A stretch of DNA of 64,000 nt from contig CAMQGK010000038.1 in assembly GCA_947000775.1 (NCBI GenBank), positions 3,624,501 through 3,688,500 on the forward strand, read 5' to 3'. Made by a program: the position numbers and the translations under genes. Below are positions 1-64,000 of the stretch, piece after piece (position 1 is the stretch's first letter; every line of letters starts with the position of its first letter). The stretch is from Pterois miles. Lineage: Eukaryota; Chordata; Actinopteri; Perciformes; Scorpaenidae. Below the pieces are notes generated by a model that was given only the letters and a program-made list of their open reading frames with translations, did no database searches and was not told the origin of the DNA.

Positions 1-155
1 AGACCTCTGAGGCAGATTTGTGATTTTCATTACATGTGCTATTATATGTCATTTTATGGACTATATTAATGGTATGGAAACATTTAAAAACAATATATTC
101 AATCATGTGTGATCAAACCAGAGACTGGTTAATAACGTCATGATGATGTCACCAG

Positions 156-1512
156 GTTGCGGCTCTCCCGCCATCCCTCCTGTCATCACCGGATACTCTC
201 GTATCGTGAACGGTGAGGAGGCGGTGCCTCACTCCTGGCCCTGGCAGGTGTCCCTGCAGGTAAACACACTCACACACACATTCACACAGGTTGTGTTAAT
301 AAACCTGTGGTCTCACTATTGCTGTTGTTGTTTCAGGATTACACCGGCTTCCACTTCTGTGGTGGCTCTCTCATCAATGAGAACTGGGTTGTGACAGCCG
401 CTCACTGCAACGTCAAGTAAGTAGGTCTATCACCTGATCTTACAGGTGTTTTTTTTTTTGTTTTGTTTTGTTTTTTTACAAAATGGCCGCCTCATGTTTC
501 TGTCCTTTTCCCTGTAGGACTTCCCACCGCGTGATCCTCGGAGAACACGACCGCTCCTCCACCGCTGAGGACATCCAGGTCATGAAGGTCGGCAAGGTGG
601 GTTACCATCAGCTTCTGGTCTCTTCACGGCATCTTCATGAGCGCTCACCAATCATAACCATATCATTTCCTGTCAGGTTTTCAAGCACCCCCGCTACAAC
701 GGCTTCACCATCAACAACGACATCCTGCTCATCAAGCTGGCCAGCCCCGTCCAGATGAACATGCGTATTTCCCCAGTGTGTGTGGCCGAGACCGGAGACA
801 ACTTCCCTGGAGGCATGAAATGTGTGACCAGCGGCTGGGGTCTGACCCGCCACAACGGTGAGAGCAATTGGCCAATCAGAGGAGAGCAGGCGCGGGATTG
901 AGTGAGACAGATTATCAGATTGTGAATTTGTTTCTTAGTCATAAGGAAGGAAGGAAGTCACAGGGGGATCACTGGCTCTTTCTCAGGGGGGTCACTGGAT
1001 CCAGTCAGAATAAGATCAGTACAAAGCCAACATGTTGTGATTCAGACCATGATGTGAGAACCAGAACATACTTTGACCACTGGGGGCAGCAGAACTCCGG
1101 CTCAGACTGATGTCTGAAGTGTTTGTGTTGCAGCTCCTGACACCCCCGCCCTGCTGCAGCAGGCAGCCCTCCCCCTGCTGACCAATGAGCAGTGCCGTCG
1201 TTACTGGGGCAACAGAATCAGCGACCTGATGATCTGCGCTGGAGCTTCCGGAGCCTCCTCCTGCATGGTGAGTGGTGCAAAGGTAGAGCAGCTGTAACAG
1301 TGCTGATCCAGAGGCTGAGTGGTTTATATTGTGTTCTTTATTTTGTTCAGGGCGACTCTGGCGGTCCTCTGGTCTGTCAGAAGTCTGGAGCCTGGACTCT
1401 GGTCGGCATTGTGTCTTGGGGCAGCGGAAACTGCTCTCCTTCAATGCCTGGTGTGTACGCCCGCGTCACCGAGCTCCGCACCTGGATGGATCAGACCATC
1501 GCTGCCAACTGA
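156..1512 (+). CDS. ctrb1: Chymotrypsinogen B, coding exons 2-7 (5' end outside window)
   Basis: Secreted pancreatic serine protease zymogen of family S1 that cuts after large aromatic or aliphatic residues. Exons read as 156-259, 337-416, 518-596, 677-857, 1134-1267 and 1351-1512, all with GT-AG borders and matching phases. The frame begins with the last two bases of a Gly codon, so the signal-peptide exon lies to the left. From the first Cys the zymogen is 245 residues, the standard chymotrypsinogen length. Activation site is SRIVNG. The catalytic triad is His in TAAHC (403-405), Asp in NNDILL (719-721) and Ser in GDSGGP (1357-1359). The S1 pocket has Ser, not Asp, before SCMGDSGG, which gives chymotrypsin rather than trypsin specificity. 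The family call is certain. Which teleost copy (ctrb1, ctrb2/3 or ctrl) is less certain. Confidence 0.95.
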
Positions 1513-1541
1513 GCATGTCGGACAGTTTCAACCTGATCATC

Positions 1542-1547
1542 AATAAA
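1542..1547 (+). terminator. Polyadenylation signal AATAAA of ctrb
   Basis: A canonical AATAAA lies 30 bases after the ctrb stop codon, which is typical of the very short 3' UTRs of pancreatic protease mRNAs. A second AATAAA-like signal (taataaagtagg) lies near 1665-1671. Confidence 0.8.
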
Positions 1548-1874
1548 ACACAGAAACAGTGAAACAGATCTGCTGTTGTCATTTGTTCATTTTGGTTCAT
1601 ATTGAATGTAAAGAAAGCTTTAGCTTCAAATATGGTTTGATGGTTAACAGTGTGGTTTAGCAGGTAATAAAGTAGGAAAAAACAGTACAGCATCAATAAG
1701 ATACTGATTCCGTCCTGAGGAAAGTGAGCTAATAAGCCACATTGTGCTCTATAGACTAATTCTATTAGTCAGGGGTCAGGCAGTTAATGAGCGATTATGT
1801 GAGCTGTGCTCACTTCTGCCTTTCTGTTTGTTTCCTGACAAGCATGTTGACGTGTCTTTTTGTGATTACGGGCA

Positions 1875-2212
1875 GAAAACCATCCATCCATCTTCAAACG
1901 CTTTTCTCGTTATGGATCATGGGGGGGCTGGAGCCAGTCCCAGCTGGCATTGGGTGAAGGCGGGGTTCACCCTGGACAAGTCGCCAGTCACATAGAGACA
2001 GACAAGAATTCACACTCACATTGACACCTACAGGACATTTAGAATCATCAATTAACCTAAACTACATGTCTCTAGACTGTGGGAGGAAACCCACGCTAAC
2101 ACAGGGAGAACACGCAAACTCCACACAGAAGAGCCTCAAGCCGGATTTGAACCTGTGACCCTCTTGCTGTGAGGCGACAGTGCTAAACACTGCAGCACCG
2201 TGGAGCCCTTTG
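1875..2212. repeat. Common teleost interspersed repeat fragment
   Basis: The stretch has the familiar fish-repeat sequence with the phrases gtgggaggaaaccc, gaacacgcaaactccacac and tgtgaggcgacagtgctaa, running from a ccatccat start to a gcagcaccgtggag end. I recognise it as a high-copy teleost dispersed repeat but cannot assign a Repbase family. It lies between ctrb and agrp2 and has no coding potential of its own. Confidence 0.7.
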
Positions 2213-2379
2213 ACAAAAAACATCTTACATAAATTACTATTACAGCTCCTGCAGCGCATAAAGATTTTAAATCAGCCTTAAACAGACAGGTAGTCACTAC
2301 TGCATTATTTCTCCACTTCTCCAAAAGCTTGGCTACAATGAAATCCTGTCTACAAGGAAGAAGTCACTTTGTTCATGTT

Positions 2380-2550
2380 CAACATGTTCTGTCCAGCCTC
2401 ATCCCATTCAGTCATGGGGAACTACTGTTCAACATATAAAAGACTAACTTTCCAACACAGCTAACAAAGTGCATAATCCGTCTGTATGCAGATGATGCAG
2501 TTCTTTACGACTCTAAGAAAATTGCAGATGTGGAAACCTCAACTTGCTTT
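2380..2550 (+). mobile_element. Decayed LINE reverse-transcriptase fragment
   Basis: Translation of 2476-2520 gives an RLYADDAVLY-like peptide, the catalytic YxDD palm motif of non-LTR reverse transcriptases (Tyr-Ala-Asp-Asp at 2485-2496). An upstream stretch in another frame resembles the LLFNIY motif, so at least one frameshift separates them. It is a dead fragment with no flanking ORF. The rest of 2550-2800 is AT-rich and holds only the agrp2 3' end. Confidence 0.6.
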
Positions 2551-2716
2551 ATGTGTATTATGTTTTTCTTAGGGATGTCAATTGATTGAAATATTTAATC
2601 TGGATTAATTGTTTGAGTGTCCACACTTAATTTATTAATAGCCATGTTGACTTTTGTGATTACTGATACAAAACACATTAAACTGACAGCTGAACATATA
2701 TTTTCCTCAGCAGTCA

Positions 2717-2743
2717 TTTATTACACAAAGAGCACATTTTATT
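2717..2743 (-). terminator. Polyadenylation signals for agrp2
   Basis: Two AATAAA hexamers on the minus strand (2743-2738 and 2722-2717) lie about 70-90 bases after the agrp2 stop codon at 2812-2810. They fit a short 3' UTR. Inferred from position only. Confidence 0.5.
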
Positions 2744-2809
2744 CACTGAATAACAGAAAGAGCATCAACATGTTTCTTGTCCAATGCATTTCCTCATAGC
2801 GTCTTGACA

Positions 2810-4532
2810 TCAGGTGCGTCTGGGTGGGCAGGCGTGGCCAACCCGGCGGCAGTAGCAGATGGCGTTGAAGAAGCGGCAATAGCAGGTGTCACAGGGGTCG
2901 CAGCAGGGTAGCGGGTAACCCAGACATGACTGCTGGTGGGGAATACAGCGACGAGATGAACGCATGGCCCGACCCTGCAGCTGCAAGGCTGCTGAAGAGT
3001 CCTGGAAAACAGGAAGTGAACGTACAGAAACAGGAAACAGATGCAGCCAATGATACAATAACAGAGAACTGCTCTAACAAAATCATGGAGAGCACTGTAT
3101 CTTTAAATAAGCCACACCCACCTCGTCATAGGACCCTGCATCCATCAGGAAGTGATCCTCCACTGAGTCGACAGGTAAGAGGGCGGGGTCATGCACGGGG
3201 TCAGGGGCGTGGCTTCTCTCTGCAGGACGCAGAAAACAACCTGCTGCATGACTTCTGTCTGTCAGTCTTTTGTCCAAAATGACTCGAAATAAGTGCATTC
3301 AAAAGCAAAAAGAAATAGAGGCAGATGTGAAGAAATAAACAGATAAAAACAGGTTCAGAGAGCTACAGTACAAGTTTGTGTAAATTCAACAATTATTTCT
3401 CCACTTCAGTTTATGGATTTCAAGGGATTTACAGTCATGTGCATTAAAATGCCACTAATGGGTTGTCATACAATGAAAACTTGAGCCCTGGTTTACACAG
3501 TAAATGGTCACTATCACGCACAGTGTTACAGTATAAACAGCCTCCCTCTCAACCTAGTAGCACAATGAGAGCAAGAGCACAATATGTTAGTCTACTGCCT
3601 GACTCATTGATCTTTTATCTGACTGAGGTCTGTGCGACTTTGAATCTATGGCCCCGACCACGGCTCTGAAACATCAGTTAGTTAGAGTCTATGGCCCTAA
3701 CCACAGCTCTGAAATATCAGTAAGATAGAATCTGTGGCCCCAACCACAGCTCTGAAATATCAGTTAGTTAGAGTCTGTGGCCCCAACCATAGCTCTGAAA
3801 TATCAGTTAGTTAGAGTCTATGGCCCCAACCATGGCTCTGAAATATCAGTTAGTTAGAGTCTATGGCCCCGACCACGGCTCTCAAACATCAGTTAGTTAG
3901 AGTCTATGGCCCCAACCATGGCTCTGAAATATCAGTACGATAGAATCTGTGGCCCCAACCACGGCTCTGAAACATCAGTTAGTTAGAGTCTATGGCCCCA
4001 ACCATGGCTCTGAAATATCAGTACGATAGAATCTGTGGCCCCAACCACAGCTCTGAAACATCAGTTAGTTAGAGTCTATGGCCCCAACCATGGCTCTGAA
4101 ATATCAGTAAGTTAGAATCTTAACAGAATGGTATGTAGATGGAACGTTGCTTGGACCTAATATTTTGTTTTGGTCATGTAAGGTTAACCGATATTTGATG
4201 GCAATGTGATCCATTATAATTATTTTATCCATCCATGTTATATCCATATTATTTAGTAGTTTCCACTGTGGTTGAGGTCAGATTTTAAAATGATCAAAGT
4301 TTTCCTCAACATTTCTGTCACTAAGTAATGGATAAATGCTTTCAGCCCTCTCAGGTGTGTCAGGTGAGCTCCCTGATTGGACAGGTTACTGACCGATGTC
4401 CGACAGGTATGAGGTGTCGGTGCGGTGGCCGGCGGCTGGACTATCGTCCAGCTGAACATTTCCATGAACCAGAGAAGAAGAAAGACGCAGCAGACTGAGG
4501 GACCAACAGCAGAGCAGCGCAAAGCCAAACAT
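2810..4532 (-). CDS. agrp2: Agouti-related peptide, three coding exons (probably AgRP2)
   Basis: Secreted antagonist/inverse agonist of melanocortin receptors. Coding exons on the minus strand are 4532-4394, 3219-3122 and 3001-2810; phases match and the product is 142 residues. Exon 1 holds a hydrophobic signal peptide starting MFGFALLCCW. Exon 3 has the RSSRR convertase site just before the cysteine-knot domain, seen also in mammalian AgRP, then ten cysteines in agouti spacing with the receptor-binding RFF inside CYCRFFNAICYC. The last Cys lies four residues before the end (CPPRRT), AgRP-like rather than ASIP-like. An in-frame ATG at 4595-4593 would add 21 residues including a run of eight Leu. 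I prefer the inner ATG. In zebrafish agrp2 is known from the pineal. The agouti family is certain; agrp2 over agrp1 rests on weak sequence memory and the vps13c neighbour, while human AGRP also has a chymotrypsin-like gene (CTRL) in the same chromosome band. Confidence 0.88.
3630..4115. repeat. 43-bp minisatellite in agrp2 intron 1
   Basis: About eleven tandem copies of a 43-bp unit built around tatggccccaaccatggctc and gaaatatcagttagttagag. Copies differ by a few substitutions (accacggctc, accatggctc, agtacgatagaatc). One more diverged copy in the opposite orientation lies at about 4780-4850, and a large array of the same unit in the opposite orientation is at 52950-53700. Confidence 0.9.
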
Positions 4533-4682
4533 CCTGCTGTCACAGAGGAGAAGAAGAAGAAGAAGAAGACACGGTCTGAACCACAACTCCCACAATCCTC
4601 AGCTTCCCCTCCAGGAGCCTCTGAAAGTAGGAAACCAGAAGAGGGTTCAAACTTTGAATGTTTGAATGTTTCTGAAGTGACT

Positions 4683-5485
4683 TAGCATAGCTTAGCTTAC
4701 CTTAGCTTAGCTTCATTTAGTGTGGTTTAGTTTAGCTTAGCTTAGCTTAGCTTAGCTTAATTTATCTTAATTTAGTTTATATATCAGAGCCATGGTGAGG
4801 GCCATAGATTTTAACTTACTGGTATATCAGAGCCGTAGTTCAGTTTAGTCTAATTTAGTTTTGTTTGGTCTAATTTAGATAAATTTAGTCTAGTTTAGTT
4901 TAGTTGAGTGTAATTTAATATAATTTAGTTTAGTTTAATCTAATTTGGTTTAGTTTAGTTCAGTTTAGTCTAATTATTTAAATTTAGTCTAATTAAGTTT
5001 AGTTGAGTCTAATTAAGTTTAGTTGAGTCTAATTTAGTTTAATTTAGTCTAATTTAGTTTAGTTGTGTCTAATTTAATTAAATTGAGAATAATTTAGTTT
5101 AGTTGAGTCTAATTTAGTTAAATTTAGTTTAGTTTAGTTGAGTTTAATTTAATTAAATTTAGTTAATTTAGTTTAATTTAGTCTAATTTAGTTTAGTTGT
5201 GTCTAATTTAATTAAATTGAGAATAATTTAGTTTTGTTTAGTCTAATTTAGATAAATTTAGTCTAGTTTAGTTTAGTTGAGTGTAATTTAATATAATATA
5301 GTTTAGTTTAATCTAATTTGGTTTAGTTTAGTTCAGTTTAGTCTAATTATTTAAATTTAGTTTAGTTTAGTTGAGTCTAATTTAATTAAATTTAGTTTAG
5401 TTTAGTTTAGCTGAGTCTAATTTAATTAAATTTAGTCTAATTTAGTTTAGTTTAGTCTAACTTAGTTTAGTCTAGTCTAATTTCA
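4683..5485. repeat. TTTAG/TCTAA-rich low-complexity satellite
   Basis: About 800 bases made of pentamer-like words (tttag, tctaa, ttagt, agctt) with almost no other sequence. It has higher-order structure: a block of about 135 bases starting near 4859 (ttttgtttggtctaattta) recurs near 5232 with few changes, an offset of about 373 bases. It lies upstream of the agrp2 coding start, inside the long 5' intron if the distal promoter call is right. Confidence 0.85.
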
Positions 5486-6821
5486 TTGCACACTTATTTG
5501 GATATAAAACAGGAAAGGAAGTAATTTCAGTGAAGGAGATGAAGGAAGTCAGACGGGTTTATTCAGAGTTCTGCATGATTTCAACAAATTCAGAAATGAT
5601 GTTTTAACTTATCAAAAGTGAAAAAACAACAAACAATGATCACAATAGAAATAATATTTATATACACAAAACTCACAAGCAGTTAACAGTAAAATAAAAT
5701 AAAATAAATTATTAATTAATTCATTCATTCATTCATTCATTCATTCATTATCTGTTTATCTGTTTCAGAAGTTAATGAGAAAAAAAAAACAAAAACAAAC
5801 TTAGAGTAAATAAATAATCTATGTCCAAGCAACAGAAACATCTGTCTACGATGTTCAACATGAAATGACATTTCTTTATCTACTGAGTGAGAGAGAGATA
5901 AAGATAAACACCACAGTAAAAAAAAAAAAAAAACATGATTATAAAAGACAAGATCAATAATGAAAAGTGGTGCCTTGTACCTGGGCAAAGACAGCAGGAA
6001 GGTGCTTTAAGTGACCTATTATTCAATACCAGTAATAGAGTATTTTAACATTTTTGGTATTGATATGTTTAGTGCAGTAGAGTACGAGCAGACTACTAGC
6101 AGAGTACTAGCAGAGTACAAGTAGAATAAATTTCAGTTATTAGTTAAGATGTTAAAACAGTAATGTGATGGATTAATGAACAAAAAGATGAAATAACAAG
6201 TAGAAAAATAAAATAATAAACATAATAAATTCCTATAAAGCCAGTTCAGGGAGCAACAATAATACATTTTGTGTATTTATGATAGAAATCAAAATGAGTA
6301 CTTAAATCATCTCACCTTCATGATTTTGAGTCAAACCTAAAACATGAAGTTATTTCCATCTCAGTGATGATCCGCTCATCATCTGCTATCATCAGTAAAC
6401 CATCAATCTGTTTTATCTTCTGAATACGTCAGGCTTTTATCCACTCATTAAATCATTAATATATTGTATATTTAATATATCTATATAGTACCTCATAATA
6501 ACAGCAGCTGTCAGCTGTGAAATTCATTTTCTTCAACATTAACCAGGTGTTACATATATTATATTGCTTATGATATTACCTTTTATGATATTACATACTT
6601 TAGTTTATTAAACAAACTTAAATAAAACCTTAGGATTAGTGGATCAATAAATCAGTTTAGTTATTAATTTTGTACATTTTAATTATTTTTAGCACAGAAT
6701 GACAACACAATGTTTTATTGTAAATATAATGACTATAAAAGTTGAATTATAGCATACATGTACATTTCTATAAAGAAGTCAAAGCCAGTGACGTTGTATG
6801 AGAGGGAGAGAGGTGACTCAC
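5486..6821. other. AT-rich stretch without recognised genes
   Basis: Contains an (ATTC)n microsatellite at about 5715-5752 and short poly-A runs (5780-5790, 5918-5934). Otherwise it is unremarkable AT-rich DNA with no ORF or repeat I can name. It would be the 5'-UTR intron of agrp2. Confidence 0.5.
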
Positions 6822-6885
6822 CTGTTGCTGTGACTCTTTGTTGTCTCTCTCTGCCTCTGAGGGGACGACAGGTGATTTAAAGGAG
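6822..6885 (-). promoter_or_regulatory. Probable agrp2 5' non-coding exon and TATA-like promoter
   Basis: Read on the minus strand, a TTTAAAT box (6881-6875) is followed about 30 bases later by a short exon-like stretch ending in a strong donor, CAACAG|GTGAGT (last exon base 6822, GT at 6821-6820). It lies about 2.3 kb upstream of the first agrp2 coding exon. A non-coding first exon is common in agouti-family genes. Inferred; no acceptor immediately 5' of the start codon was proven. Confidence 0.35.
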
Positions 6886-7081
6886 GGGAGGAGGTCACAT
6901 GACTGCTGCTAAATGACATCACCTCGTTATAGTGACAACCTCTAGTCAGTTTTTATTATTTATCTTTAATTATATGCTCCCAGAAACAGCTGTTTCCTGT
7001 TCAGAGTCACATCTAACCCAGAGACCACCACAGACCACCTGAGACCACCAAATAGTAATAATAACAACAAGAACAATAACA

Positions 7082-7109
7082 ACAGCAATAATAATAATAA
7101 TAATAATAA

Positions 7110-7140
<31 letters not shown>

Positions 7141-7159
7141 AAGAGTGAGTCCAGGTCTA

Positions 7160-7195
<36 letters not shown>

Positions 7196-7214
7196 TGTTG
7201 TTGTTGTTTGTGTT

Positions 7215-7277
<63 letters not shown>
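7082..7277. repeat. (AAT)n, (AAG)n and (ATT)n trinucleotide microsatellites
   Basis: An (AAT)n block (7082-7112) passes into (AAG)n (7112-7144). After a short spacer, (ATT)n runs to about 7275 with a (TTG)n break at 7195-7212. The complementary AAT and ATT tracts could fold on each other. The remaining stretch to 7780 has no gene I can support. Confidence 0.9.
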
Positions 7278-7278
<1 letters not shown>

Positions 7279-7779
7279 CGGTATATGTTGGGACATGCTG
7301 GAGCTCAGTTGTGATCTCCTTTGTGTGTTTGATTGGAGAACATTAAATCAGCTGCTTCATGTTTCTTCTATTATCATCAATCAGCGGCTTCATTAAACTT
7401 TTCATCTTCCGTCTGTCAACATGGCGCCGGTTCTCTGAACTGTGACACGGCGATGACATCACAGCCGCACTCAACACAAATGAGCTGCCGCTGTCGGCAG
7501 GTGAACGCTGCCGCCACATGAGCTGACCGCTGATTACAGTCCATCAGCAGGAAATGGGTTTTAATAAAACATGTTTGTCCTCATCATCAACAACAACGAC
7601 AACGCTCATACACTTCCTGTTTCAGGCCGAGCTGTTACCGTGGTGACAGAGAAGAATTTACCAGGTGATCAGCGAGGTCAAAGCACCATCACACAGGGAG
7701 GTGTGTTTATTATGAACATGATGGAAGAGGCTGACAACTGCAGCTTTTATTGAGAAAAACCCAAAACTGCCCAGAACAT

Positions 7780-8225
7780 TTGTCTTAAACATTTTATTTT
7801 TTATTTCTCATTTATACTTCCTGTCAATCTTTATTGTATTATATTTGAATCTAACTGCTATTTCTATACTGTCAGCTCTCTTCCTGTTGGATAATATAGA
7901 GTGTTTTTAATTTTATCTATCTTTATATTTTCATTCATCTTTCATTTTTATCATTTTTTTGTCATTTTCATTTTGGATTTAGCTTTACATGCATTTTTAA
8001 ATTTTTTATTTATTATTAATTTACTATATCTTCTTAGCTTTTATTATTGTATTCATTTTTATTTAGATAGTTTTTATTTTTTTTTGGATGTCCATTATCT
8101 TTTTTTTATTTATCTTTTCGTTTATCTCTTTTTAAGCCATCATTTTAGTTTAATTCATCTTTTTAAATTTTCATTATATTATTATTTAATATTTATTTCT
8201 ATTACTTCATTAATTAATTAATATA
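7780..8225. repeat. T-rich low-complexity DNA
   Basis: About 450 bases dominated by ttttat, tttatt and ttcat words on the plus strand, with strong strand asymmetry. The 106-codon ORF here is all Phe/Leu/Ile/Tyr and is a composition artefact. The region 8225-8780 is ordinary AT-rich intergenic DNA. Confidence 0.6.
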
Positions 8226-8779
8226 GATAAGATACCACATAACTGCTTGCCTGCTGTCTGCACTGTTTACTGCTACATAAGAATGCACTGCATCATTCAT
8301 ACTGCTGCCCTGTTGAAGACACTCTCACTTGTGCCCTCATTTTCATATGTATAGGCCTATAATACTATATCTTATGTCATTAGTTGTTGTGAAACTCAAT
8401 CAAAAACACAACCCAGTTCAAGAATACACAGTATATTACAAAAAAACGTATTTTCCAGGGGTATGAGTGAGGAAGCACTGTGATGACAATATAGTGCGAG
8501 TTTACTGACAGAGTGTGATATATGGTTGTACACAGAGTGGATGATTGTTTATTAACTGCATACAGTACATCTACAGTATGTTTGAGTGTTGATCGTGACC
8601 CCGTGTGAACCTACATGTGATCAATAATAGTGAAACTTCAAATACAAAACTCAAACGTTTGATGCTAAATGTTTTTTACTTGAATGCAGGACTTTGTGAA
8701 TATTTGTATACTGTAGTATTACTACTGTTAGTAAGTGTATTTATCAATATTATGTGTTACCGTGTGAGTACCACACCCT

Positions 8780-8964
8780 CCGTCACCTGACTAATCGATA
8801 CTCTCTCACACACACATTACTGTCAACACACAGACAGCACTAATCGATCAAGCGCAGCAGTCGATCCCAGAGAGAGAGGATCTGTGACTTCTCATTATCA
8901 GAACCGGAAATTAGGTGAGACTGACGGTGACCCTACAGCGGGGTCCAACCCAGAGCTTTCAGTC
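8780..8964 (+). promoter_or_regulatory. vps13c proximal promoter and 5' UTR
   Basis: The sequence upstream of the start ATG shifts from AT-rich to mixed GC. It has an ETS-type ACCGGAAAT site (CCGGAA core 8904-8909) about 55 bases before the ATG and no TATA box, as expected for a housekeeping VPS13 promoter. A gtgaga word at 8914-8919 could be a donor if an upstream UTR exon exists. The transcription start cannot be fixed from sequence alone. Confidence 0.45.
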
Positions 8965-63915
<54,951 letters not shown>

Positions 63916-63952
63916 GTCTGACGCTGTGGGGTTCATTTTGTCCGTTAATAAA

Positions 63953-64000
63953 AACTAGGGCTATCTGGCGATTTAAAATATTTAATTGCCATTAATCGCA
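63953..64000. mobile_element. gggctgtca-type element, left end cut by the window
   Basis: agggctatctggcgattta then atttaattgccattaatcgc, in intron 67. Only 48 bases are visible. Confidence 0.45.

Noticed and set aside
2467..2520. Active retroelement from the YADD motif
   Set aside because: Only a short frame-shifted fragment remains; no endonuclease or full reverse transcriptase around it.
7901..8221. 106-codon Phe/Leu-rich frame
   Set aside because: Composition artefact of T-rich DNA with no conserved motif.

Overview
The window is nuclear DNA from a ray-finned fish, most likely a percomorph. Three multi-exon vertebrate genes with GT-AG introns are embedded in teleost repeats: tRNA-derived SINEs with A and B boxes and a (CTT)n tail, non-autonomous DNA transposons with inverted ends, many (CA)n/(CT)n microsatellites, and several long minisatellites. 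There are no operons, bacterial genes, CRISPR arrays or real tRNA/rRNA genes.

Layout. (1) 156-1512 (+): coding exons 2-7 of a pancreatic chymotrypsinogen B gene; the signal-peptide exon lies left of the window. (2) 2810-4532 (-): a three-coding-exon agouti-family gene with the ten-cysteine AgRP domain, most likely agrp2 (asip2b), with a probable 5' non-coding exon and TATA-like promoter near 6822-6885. (3) 8965-63915 (+): the first 67 coding exons of vps13c, a bridge-like lipid-transfer protein. I placed every exon junction by hand. All are GT-AG, phases agree throughout, and the joined exons give 9060 nt (3020 codons). The human protein is about 3750 residues, so roughly the last 700 residues (rest of the adaptor-binding domain, ATG2_C-like region, PH domain) lie right of the window.

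The vps13c middle is an internal duplication: exons 28-37 correspond to exons 39-48, with seven consecutive exon pairs of equal or nearly equal length. Exons 35 and 46 are about 96% identical at DNA level over a 149-nt core, which suggests recent gene conversion. The acidic stretch that carries the VAP-binding FFAT motif in human VPS13C is present, but its aromatic FFAT core is missing in the exons I can see.

Introns hold most of the other structure: a 17-bp satellite of about 2 kb in intron 47, a 20-bp array of about 1.25 kb in intron 34 that seems to have grown out of a transposon interior, a 43-bp minisatellite present in inverted orientation both in agrp2 intron 1 and 49 kb away in vps13c intron 51, a 58-bp array running into the exon 22 acceptor, and a 13-bp array that repeats the exon 13 splice donor. 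Two perfect 23- and 25-bp hairpins lie in introns 32 and 37. The three genes are not obviously in one pathway (digestion, melanocortin signalling, organelle lipid transfer). Their adjacency is a synteny feature.
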